Shown here: positions 55,240-64,000 of the stretch, in pieces
Layout: each line of letters begins with the position of its first letter
Position numbering within the stretch: the stretch's first letter is position 1
From: Berberis thunbergii
Taxonomy: Eukaryota; Streptophyta; Magnoliopsida; Ranunculales; Berberidaceae
Direction of reading: 5' to 3'
DNA: 64,000 bases
Assembly: GCA_003290165.1 (NCBI GenBank)
Contig: QNQO01006937.1
Coordinates: 186,001-250,000 of the forward strand
Made by a program: the position numbers and the translations under genes
Notes under the pieces: generated by a model
What the model was told of the DNA's origin: nothing
Seen by the model: only the letters and a program-made list of their open reading frames with translations
The model's database searches: none

Positions 55240-55798
55240 CAAGGGCGGAGTCAGGATTGCAGACAAAGGGGGCAAACAATGCACAACTATTCAACTATAC
55301 CAATTTTAGCAGTGACACAACTCCACTTTATTCAATTATTAGCTTCCTATACCAATTGTTGTCATGAGCAAGTGAAACAAGCGAGGCTTCCGCATCAGAT
55401 TTATCATCGAGCGATCCTGTGTAGAGTGTGACAATTTGATTCCAGATTAGGTACATAATTGGTTCATTTGCAGCAATAGGTGGGAGTCCTAAATATCCGT
55501 CGAACACAACAAAGATGCAGAGGAGCTAAGAGATGGCCATGCCAAGGTAGAATTTATTGAATGCTACTGCAGGGAATTATGATAAACAAGATTCAAAATG
55601 CATCATTGTACCCATCAAAAATTCAGAAATTCAATGAATGAAAACTTCTTTTGAACGTGAGAGGGGCAACCTAAATGAAGGGGGCAAGATACAAATTTAA
55701 AGAGGGGCAATATGGAAAATATAATAGCTTAGTGGATTTTTTAAAAAAAGATAAGGGGGGCAATTGACCCCCTTAACCAAAGGGTTGATCCGCCCCTG
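55240..55798. mobile_element. hAT-type element inserted in the LINE, perfect 8-bp target duplication
   Basis: CATACAAC occurs at 55232-55239 and at 55799-55806. The ends are CAAGGGCGGAGTCAGGATT on the left and, read inward from the right, CAGGGGCGGATCAA, a hAT-type inverted repeat. The 559-bp insert has no transposase. Insert plus one duplication is 567 bp, divisible by three, and the LINE frame is the same on both sides. Confidence 0.9.
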
Positions 55799-58445
55799 CA
55801 TACAACATGGATGGAGAACCCGATTGTGGGCAGGTTGTTGACTGTGTATCTGTAACAGCTGCAGCAATGACCTCGGACAGGGATGTGTACTTTTGCGTGC
55901 CTAGGTTTTGATGAGGTTTGAACCATAATTTCGACCAATAGGCCCATGTGGAGCTGAGCATAGCATTGAATTGTCATCCATTAAGCTCAGCTTCGTTAAA
56001 TATCACCTGATTGCAGATCCTCCAAATTGTTTGAAGAATCGCTGTGAATTGGGCCATGATTTCTTGTCCATCTAGAGGTCGCTCTTTTGTTGTTTGCCAT
56101 ACTATGTGAAAAAAAAATCCTTATCTGACTCTACTTGTGTGCTCTATTGTTGTCAATTGAAAGGGAGAAAAAAGCTTCGCTAGAGTCGAAGGATTGACGG
56201 ACATTTGAAAAAGAGATGTGCCACATCTTCAGAAGTCTCATGGCACAAAGCACAAGTGCCTCTACATGGGTATGAACTCAAACTAAATTCACCCTGGTTT
56301 GCAGGAAGTCTTGGAATGTTTCCAGAAATGGAGAATAGCACTCGGTGGTGCTTTGATACGCCAAATACCTCGGAGGATGGTTTTAATAGCTTGGGGTGAG
56401 AGATTGTGATTGATAGTAGTAGACGAAGTACTGGCAGTGCAATTAGGTCGGAATGCTTGCATGGCACTTTTAACTGAAAACTTTCCTTTTTTGTCTAGTT
56501 CCAAATAAGCTTATCTTGGGCTAAAGACTTGCGAATGATGACCCGAAGGATGTAATTAACCACAGCCGTCGGGAACAACTGAAAAAGTAGGTCGGTGTTC
56601 CAGAAAATAGGGTTATTGGTGTGAGTGATCCATAAATCAGAGATGCTGATTGGAAGGTTGTTGACTTCAGTCTCCGCCAGTAAGCTATCCTTTAGAAATA
56701 GTCCTGGTTTCACCCAACAATCATTCCAAAGATGAGTTTGTTCCCCAGTAAGGATTTGCCATAACAAGTAGGGATTCATCAAAAACAGGGCTGAGAAATG
56801 ACATCGCCGAGCAAATCAAGCCACTGTCGGTGATTTAACAATTTCGAACAAACTCTTATTTTTGAAATAGATAGTCTTGAGCACCCTGGCTTAAAGCCAG
56901 TCACTATGGACCATGATGTTCCACAAATTTTTTGAAAGCAGGGCTAGGTTTTTTGCTTTGGAAGAGGGTATATGTAGACCCCCCAAATGATGAGACAAAA
57001 CCTTAATCATTATAGAAGAAAAGTCGACATATAATAGATTAGGATAGAGTTAAGGACTGCCTTAATCATTATAATGCGAGACAAAACCTTTGCTTTCCAT
57101 GAAGAGAAACGATCATTGATTTTATCAATCAAGAATTGGAAATCCTTTCCTTTGTACTTTGAGAGAAGTAAAGGAGATCTCCGAGATTGAAGGTTTTGGA
57201 ATCGAGTATTCGGATAATCATTTTGGAGTGACGATGGTGCACATTGGAGCTAAAAAAAGCTGAGGACTTGTCAAAGTTTACCGCTTGTACGGAGGCAAGG
57301 CAGTACTGAGAAAAAATGCTTTTGATGTTATGCACCTCAACTAAGGATGCTCTGCAGAAAATCATTAAGTCATCCGCATACAACAAATGACTGAGAGCCG
57401 GAGAAAGCCTTCTGAGTTTGATACTTTTAACCAGGTCATTTGATTTCGTTTTCGCCAAAAGTCTAGAGAGAGCTTCGGCCACTGGAATGAACAAGTAATG
57501 AGATAGGGGATCTCCTTGCCTAAGTCCACGAGATGGTTTGATGCTCGGCATGGGACAACCATTCAGAGGTACTCTAAGTTAAGTGGTGGAAATGCATTGT
57601 TCGATGAGGATGACCCAATGAGCAGAGAATCCTAGTTGCTTCCACAAGCCTAGAAGGAAAGACCATTATACACTGTCATAAGCCTTAGCCATATCAATTT
57701 TAATGGCCATCCAACTTGTTTTTTCATATTAAAGTGGTTCATCTGAAAAAATGCTTCATGTGTTAGGCTGATGTTATCATTGATGTTGCGGCCCTTTAAA
57801 AAAGCTCCTTGATTTTGGGAGATAATATCGCTCAAGAGAGGTTTGAGTCTGTTTGCAAGGATTTTGGAGATGAACTTATAAATGACGTTGCAAAAGCCAA
57901 GTGGTCTGAACTTATTTGGGGTAGTCGGGTTTAAAACCTTTGGAATAAGAGCGATGAATGTCTCATTAAGGCTAATGTTCATTTCTCATGTGAGAAAGAA
58001 GTTTTGGACCATCGCAATAACATTGTTTAACAATCTCCCAATAATACTGAAAGAAAAATGCATGAAATCCATCTGAGTCAGGAGCTTTGTGTTTTATCTC
58101 AAACAGGGTGATCTGAATCTCAGATTTCGAAGGGATTCTAACAAGGGACTCATTAATCTCTAGGGAGATTATAGGAGGAAACAATGAGAAAATATCATTG
58201 TCAATCTCGGGACCAGCTGATTGAAATAGATTGGAGAATAAATTATTGATAATACTAGTCATGCCCTCAAAGTCAGCTCTCCACTGATAGATCCATCTTT
58301 TAACAAGAGGATAAGGTTCTTTTTTTTTATAGGCATTGGCAGAAAGATGAAAAATTTTGTATTGCGATCCCCCGACTCAAGCCAAGAGATACCTAACTTG
58401 TTGTGCCAGAACATTTCTTCCCGGATTTGAAGTTCAATAAGATAA

Positions 58446-58530
58446 TCCTCATTATATGTGCACAAGTCACATGAGCAATCATCCCTTTCATTATATGCAC
58501 AAGTCATATGAGCAATCATCCCTTTCATTA
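58446..58530. repeat. Short tandem duplication at the LINE 5' edge
   Basis: The block ATTATATG(T)GCACAAGTCA then (C/T)ATGAGCAATCATCCCTTTC is present twice in succession (about 40 bp each). A related CACATAAGCAATCCCTTCC is at 61503. It marks the junction between the LINE and the LTR-bearing repeats. Confidence 0.8.
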
Positions 58531-58534
58531 TATA

Positions 58535-59985
58535 TAAAAATAAAAGAATGTTTCAGATGTCCCGATGCCTAATACTATTGTATTAGATAAACTTGTTCTG
58601 AATAACAACTACACTTTTTTAAGGGGCGAGGGCAAGTCTATGCTAGGGAAAGGGAAAGCAGAAAATTTAGGAGTTGAAGATGAAGATCTTATCAGTCTAA
58701 TACATAAGTGGTTAGAAGTTTCTTTGTGAGTTCTTGTTCCTCTACTACCAATTGTTGGACAAACACACTTCTTTGAAAAAAATTCTTTACAAAAATTATG
58801 GTGGAGAACTTTGTTGGTGATTCGTATTCTTTTGGCTTAATGCAACATATTTGGTGTTCAAGCCATTTTTGTTTTATGGACTCTTCACGTTTGCAGAAAC
58901 TCGAAAGTTTTCGAGATTAAGTAAGGGCGAGCCCTTGTGGGTGTGAGCTAGAGTTGCCATAACTTATGGCTAGAGAAATATGAGGGGGCCCCACAGAGAA
59001 AACAGTAAGGATAACGAGCGCTCCGCCCGCCAAGCGTATTTAGTAATATTAGCAATAGTAGTATTTTAGACAATATTAAGAATTCTAATACTATTATAAT
59101 AGAGTTTCCAATTAGGACATTGTTTCCTATTAGGTTTAGGGTTTGTTTTTTTACAAATAGGAGTATAAGTAGTTCATTGTAATTAGTTGATTGATTGAAA
59201 GAATATTTTATTTCTTAATTATTTTTCTTTATTTTATTGTTGTTATTTCTAATTATTCCGTTTATTTCAATTATCGTTTAGTTAATTTTGATCATTGTTC
59301 TTTTGTTTTATTAATTAGTATCAGAGCCAAAACTATTTTTGTTTAATTTGTTTGATTTGAAAAAAAAAAGATTCACAGGAAGAAGAAGATTAAACATCAT
59401 TGAAGGTTTGAAGAAGAATAGAAGAAGCCACTACCCTTTCCATCACAAGAGTTTAGCCGCCCAACACCAACTCCGCCGCTCTCATATTTGAAATTGGAAA
59501 TCACTGTAGCAGCCGCAGCCATAGTCGTCTACGACAATCAACCAGCCGCGCTATCTACCACCATCGACAAGTGTCAGACTGCTATTTAGTACTTGTTGCA
59601 AACAATCAGACATGCTATCAAAATCAGAACAATCGCCAAAGACCCGTGTTGCCGCCACTGTCGCAAGCAACCAACACCCCTAAGTCAGTCTATCAACATA
59701 CTCGGTCAGTCACCCCTCCCCCCATAGTTGCAAGTTGTCGTCATAGCTCACCCTTCCGCAACACCATCGGCTTTCGCAAGCCCTTAAACAATTGTCGCAA
59801 TCCTCCCCTTCCCCCCACCACGCACTGTCACAACTAGTTGTTCGTTGCAGTCCAACCACAACCCATTGCAGCCACCCACAACCATTCCCTGTTTCAGTTC
59901 GTGAAGGGGAAGAATAAGAAACAAAATTTCATCCAAATCCCTGTCTTAATTTTATGTTTTAATCCCTGTCTTAATTTTATGTTTT
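58535..59985 (+). mobile_element. LTR + primer-binding-site + leader, copy 1
   Basis: Long direct homology with 59993-61135. The LTR-like part (from about 58551, TGTTTCAGATGTCCCGATG) ends just before TAGTATCAGAGCCAAAAC near 59316, the initiator-tRNA-Met primer-binding-site type (TGGTATCAGAGC) of many plant LTR retrotransposons. The leader has A/C-rich, P/Q-type sequence (59480-59900). No gag or pol domain. A segment near 58930-59035 (GGCGAGCCCTTGTGGGTGTG) is absent from copy 2. Confidence 0.65.
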
Positions 59986-59992
59986 AAGCCCC

Positions 59993-61135
59993 ATTTATAT
60001 ATAAAAATAAAAATAAAATGTTTCAAATGTCCCGATGTCTAATACTACTGTATTAGATAAAAACTTGTTGTGAATAACAACTACACTTCTTTAAGGAGCA
60101 AGGGCAAGTCTATGCTAGGGAAAGGGAAAGCAAAAAAATTAGGAGTTGAGGATAAGGATATTACAAGTTTAATACATAAGTGGTAGGAGTTTCTTTGTGA
60201 GTTATTGTTCCTCTACTGCCAATTGTTGGACAAACACACTTCTTTGAAAAAAATTCTTTGAAAGAATTATGGTGGAGAACCTTGTTGGTGATTCATATTT
60301 TTTTGGCTTAATGCAACATATTTGGTGTTCAAACCATTTTTGTTTTATGGACTCTCCACGTTTGGAGAAACTTGAAAGCTTTTGATATCAAGTAAGGGAA
60401 TGATTTTCTCATCTTATTTTTTTTATGTAATTAAGATATTTAGTAATATTAGCAATAGTAGTACTTTAGGCAATAATAAGAATTTTAATACTATTATGAT
60501 AGAGTTTTCAATTTAGATATTGTTTCCTATTAGGTTTAGAGTTTGCTTTTTACAAATAGGAATATAGGTAGTTCATTGTAATCAGTTGATTGATTGAAAG
60601 AAAATTTTATTTCTTAGTTATTTTTCTTTATTTTATTGTTGTTATTTCTAATTGTTCCGTTTATTTCAATTATTGTTTAGTTTATTTCGATAATTGTTCT
60701 TTTATTTTATTAGTTGGTATCAAAGTCGAAACAATTTTTGTTTATTTGGTTTGATTTGAAAAAAGGATTCGCAGGAAGAAGATTGAACATCATTGAAGGT
60801 TCAAAGAAGAAAAGAATAAGCCACTACCCTTGCCATCACAAGAGTCTAGCCGCCCAACATCAACTTCACCGCTCCCATATTTGATATTCAGAATCATTGT
60901 AGCAGTCGTAGCGCAACCGCAATCCCCGCCGTCAATCAACCAGCCGCCTACCAGCCACTATCGGCCAGCATCAGACTAATATTTAGTACTTGTCGCAAGC
61001 AATCAGACACGCTATCGAAATCAAAGAGCACCCCTAAGTCAGTCGATCAACATACTCCGTCGATCGCCCCCCCTCCCTAGTAGTTGCAAGCTGTCGCCAT
61101 AGTTCACCCTTCTGCAACCCCGTCGGTTTCAATTA
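59993..61135 (+). mobile_element. LTR + primer-binding-site + leader, copy 2
   Basis: Repeats copy 1 with substitutions and deletions. The primer-binding-site equivalent TTGGTATCAAAGTCGAAAC is at 60714. The leader (60770-61125) is shortened. After 61126 another trace of the LTR end (TTTCAATTATTGTTCAATTTATTTTGATTATC) follows. The LTR-PBS-leader-LTR-PBS-leader order suggests a tandem or recombined non-autonomous element rather than one simple copy. Confidence 0.62.
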
Positions 61136-61560
61136 TTGTTCAATTTATTTTGATTATCATTTTTTTATCCTATTATTTTTACTCAAGTTAGAGTTTAGTT
61201 CTTCTTCTTGTTGGCTCCATTTTGTTGTTGATTCATGAGATTGGGATCTTAAATTGTTGTCAAGAACATGAGAAGGCAACGAGGAGACTCATCTATGTCC
61301 TTTTAATTTGCATTCTTTGGGGAAAGAGTGGTTGTTTGCAAATGTTGGTAGTCGTGTCTTATGTATTTGTGTCGATGTTAAATATTTTCTTTGCATTTGT
61401 ATATCAGTTATGTGTTCTTTGTTGTTTAAGGTAATGTTATGTGTTTGTAAGGGTTGCATCCTCATTGAATGTTTGTTATTTAAATATATATACATTTAAA
61501 GTCACATAAGCAATCCCTTCCATTGAATTCAAATTCGAGTCATCAAACAAAATTTTGTGA
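61136..61560. other. Spacer between LTR repeats and LINE fragments
   Basis: T-rich sequence with no recognised domain. It begins with the third LTR-end trace and ends at GTCACATAAGCAATCCCTTCC. Confidence 0.4.
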
Positions 61561-61745
61561 ATTCAATGGAAGAAAATATGAACCCTTATGCATACACTAA
61601 GATAAAGCAGAGTTACAAAAAGTTGACCGACAATAATAGCAAGTTCGTGAGCTTCACCATTAAGCTCACAAAGAATATAGTTACAAAACCAATGGCTATG
61701 AAGTGAAAGCAAATGCTTGATATTACTAAGAAGTTGTTGCTTATG
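61560..61745 (-). pseudogene. LINE RNase H 3'-end fragment
   Basis: Minus strand: CELNGEAHELAIIVGQLFVTLLYLSVCIR, the end of a LINE RNase H domain (..R..N..AH.LA..). The plus-strand copy at 63190 is closely similar, so both derive from one LINE family. Confidence 0.65.
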
Positions 61746-61879
61746 TTTTATATCACATAAACAATCCCTTCTTTGTAACTTTGCTTTATCTTAAACAAAA
61801 TTTCCAAAGATGAACCTTTAGACTGACTTTGTTCCAAGTGCAATTACAGGCGGTCAAAAAACCATCACATCAATAGCCT

Positions 61880-62160
61880 TGCCAGAAGTGTTAGAAATGA
61901 TCCTTTGGAGCTCACCCCAGATATAATTATGGTCACTTATGATGCTTGCTTATTTGCTTCTTCTCAGAAAGGGGCAGTTGGAGTCTTGGCAATAAATGCT
62001 AGCTGTAGAGTCATTGTGAGGATTTCTTATCCCATCTCCGAGAAAGTAGCAGATAATACTATATCTGAATGTTTGTTGCGGAGGCAACCCTTTTGTTATT
62101 CCAGACTCGACGATGGGAAACAGGTATTCTGCTTGGAGATTTGGGTTCTCTGATTACACT
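61880..62160 (+). pseudogene. LINE RNase H-like fragment
   Basis: ELTPDIIMVTYDACLFASSQKGAVGVLAINASCRVIV..SEKVADNTISE parallels the RNase H start of the LINE at 54.8-55.2 kb (..FVSFDACFLNSTKQGAVGVFPVNAYGSTLATLDTPI..MIDNTMAESY). The frame then breaks down. The fragment points the opposite way to the 61.6-kb piece. Confidence 0.7.
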
Positions 62161-62279
62161 TTTGCACTCACAGAATTAGACAAGCCTCACCACGGGATGC
62201 TGGATGTGGCAACCGCTTCTTAGTAATATCAACATTTGCTTGCACTTTATAGCCATTAGTTTTGTAACTATATTAGAGT

Positions 62280-63185
62280 ATGCCCCGTGCCGTTGGCACT
62301 CCACATAATTTTTTTTTTGCTAAATATTCTGTACTGAACACTTCTGTCACTATCCTCATTTTCGTTCTCAATCAGTATTCAAGTGTAAGCCTATTCTAAG
62401 GCAAAATTTATATTATAAATTTTAGGGTTACACTCGGTCAAACTTAAATCAGTTGGGGAAAAAATTTAAACGCCGAGAATGAGTTCTCCCCCAGCCATTG
62501 AATTCATCAAAACATGAAGTTTAGGATTTTTGTTTAAATGTGCATTAAGATACCCGATTCAATTTTTATTTCTGGTATGATCGATCCGTCTTATTGATTT
62601 GAAAAATATTAAAGATGTGAAATAGATTTTACGTTTTTTTAATTATAGAATAATATCATCATTATCAAAACCCATTCCCGATATTTTCGGGGTCGACTAC
62701 ATGGATTTTGGTTCTCCAAGCAATGCGGTCTTCCCACATATCCTTGCATAATCCAAGCTTAAGGATGTCTTTTTTAATTATATAATATATATTTATTAAA
62801 TTTTAGCGCTTGTATTGATCATTGATTTTGTTGGAAAGATTTTCAAAAATGCATTTCAACGATACTAAGTTTACCAAAATTCGACGAGATGTAGATAGTT
62901 ATGATAATTTTCATTTTGTTAAAAGGAAACGATAATATTTTCTCTCTCTACCACATTTACGTTCCACCAATTTTTTTCAAAAGTTTTTCATTATTTTTTG
63001 CCCTTATACATGTTTTATATTTACAAATATGTCATCATAGGAAATGAATCTGAATCATCAAATTCAATACAACTACATTTCTCAACTTTCAATCCTAACC
63101 ATCTTTTATCTCTAATCCCTTCGATTTGACTTTGTCTCAGTCATCAATGAATAGTAAAACACAACTCTGAATTGTAATATAGATT
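62280..63185. other. AT-rich stretch with a common dispersed plant motif
   Basis: Near 62685-62755 GGGGTCGACTACATGGATTT and TTCTCCAAGCAATGCGGTCTTCCCACATATCCTT resemble a motif often scattered in plant genomes beside retroelements. I cannot assign it to a family with certainty. Nothing else recognised. Confidence 0.35.
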
Positions 63186-63300
63186 CCTCGTGAGCTTAAT
63201 GGTGAAGATCACTAACTTACTACTATTACTAGCCAACTTCTTTGTAACTCTGCTTTATCTTAATACATGCATAATGCTTAAAAAAAAAAAAAAATCTAAT
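63186..63300 (+). pseudogene. LINE 3' end with poly(A)
   Basis: GTGAGCTTAATGGTGAAG..TTTGTAACTCTGCTTTATCT is homologous to the reverse complement of about 61580-61690. It is followed by TTAATACATGCATAATGCTT and a run of 15 A near 63280-63294. This is the 3' terminus of a 5'-truncated LINE. Confidence 0.7.
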
Positions 63301-64000
63301 TGTAGTTATAGAAATCTCAGCAAATTAGGTAAAACATTTGTTGGGCCATATAATCCAAAAAGTGTGGCATCTGGCTAGACCAGAATTTGAGTAACTTGTA
63401 TCCACATAGTACATGCCAGGATAATTTGGTCTCGTCACTCTCACAAAGCGTATGACTTCCCTAACATCACATAATTAACACTTGTTATTATATCCTTGTC
63501 TCTCAAGCAACCAAGTGTCTCGTTGGTCTGGACTGATCCACCCCTTTCATTTGGTGCAAATAAAATCTGATGGTGGAGAAATTCTCAAAACAGGAATGAG
63601 ACCTCAAAAGTTTCTTCTTCTCTCTTTTTTAAAAGGATGTGTTTCCAGCCAGTGTTTGATTCATGGAAATACATAGGATTGGCGAAAGTTAGGTGGGTTT
63701 CCAGTGTTTGATTTTTAACGCAAATTCCATCACTTGTGCCAAACACAGCCATTAGTAATAGTAATGTAATGGTGGTATTTATTGAACACTGTCCTTGGCA
63801 CATGACTTGCATAACATTTGTTAGGCGCATCTCCACCGCTACCTTTGTCCTCGATCCACCGTCATTTTCCTCCTGGCCTGGTAAATGTTTGGATGTGGTC
63901 TTAGATCACCACCCAACCAATAAAGTCCCCCATGGTGTACTTGGCTTCTTTATGATTTATTAGTTTTAATGTAAGTTTATAAAAAATAAAAATAAAAACC
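63301..64000. other. Right edge, nothing recognised
   Basis: Short frames only. A CCAG..CAGTGTTTGATT word is repeated at about 63642-63712. No gene, RNA or terminal repeat supported. Confidence 0.45.

Larger units (their letters stand above)
54640..58530 (-). pseudogene. Decayed LINE (non-LTR retrotransposon), RT to RNase H
   Basis: Minus strand, in order: a pre-RT linker (58528-58259, ..EEMFWHNKLGISWLESGDRNTKFF); the reverse transcriptase N-part (57982-57650, ..FIALIPKV..NKFRPLGFCNVIYKFISKILANRLKPLL..QGAFLKGRNI); the RT core (57551-57129, PSRGLRQGDPLSHYLF..LLYADDLMIFC, catalytic YADD); the zinc-binding RT-associated domain (56504-56180, ..CRGTCALCHETSEDVAHLFFKC); and an RNase H-like domain (55284-54760, VSFDACF..AVGVFPV..AESYTAEVALSL), ending ..NMAAHVLAQQAAK in another frame. 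The 3' end is A-rich (54641-54670). Frameshifts and stops are frequent. The endonuclease is missing at the 58.53-kb edge. A hAT-type insertion splits it at 55240. Confidence 0.92.

Overview
The window is nuclear DNA of a flowering plant, most likely a eudicot. Its genes have introns, it is AT-rich and dense in transposable elements, and it holds a degraded piece of plastid DNA. Two host genes look functional, both on the minus strand. The first is the 5' part of a GRF-interacting factor gene (GIF2/3 type; exon 1 at 9355-9432, exon 2 at 558-634), which runs off the left edge. The second is a complete BODYGUARD-family alpha/beta hydrolase gene (four exons, 49325-52788, 470 residues). Nearly everything else is transposon sequence or broken gene fragments. 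I found no prokaryote-type system.

Layout. 1-9550: GIF gene, whose 8.7-kb first intron holds a chromovirus remnant with an LTR (4341-5939), a hAT-type element with a perfect 8-bp target duplication (6301-7511), a second hAT-like element (3341-4065) and probable LINE debris. 9.9-17.1 kb: a roughly 400-bp tandem duplication, a decayed plant-mobile-domain gene, a repeat array, a palindromic MITE and a decayed Mutator-like transposase. 19.4-20.5 kb: a Pack-MULE candidate with a perfect 9-bp target duplication. 21.5-23.6 kb: an L-gulonolactone oxidase-like pseudogene with a SINE in its last exon. 25-35 kb: fragments of polygalacturonase, phosphomannose isomerase and MSH1, two related hAT-like pieces, and exon-like remnants I cannot name. 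35.4-38.6 kb: a CACTA-like element region enclosing a mosaic of plastid pieces (trnG, trnS, psbH, trnE-trnY, psbB). 38.9-46.1 kb: an LTR retrotransposon lying on the minus strand, with gag, a minisatellite and an opposite-strand ORF region but no visible pol. 46.4 kb: a disease-resistance LRR fragment. 49.3-52.8 kb: the BODYGUARD gene, with a palindromic MITE in its third intron. 54.4-58.5 kb: a GC-rich fold-back element, then a decayed LINE on the minus strand split by a hAT-like element with a perfect 8-bp duplication. 58.5-61.2 kb: two direct copies of an LTR plus primer-binding-site plus leader. 61.5-63.3 kb: further LINE 3' fragments.

The main interest lies in the mobile elements. Five insertions can be delimited to the base by target duplications. 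Four Mutator-like inverted-repeat elements with different inner sequences share a similar 12-bp terminus. The plastid mosaic joins pieces that are not neighbours in a plastid genome.
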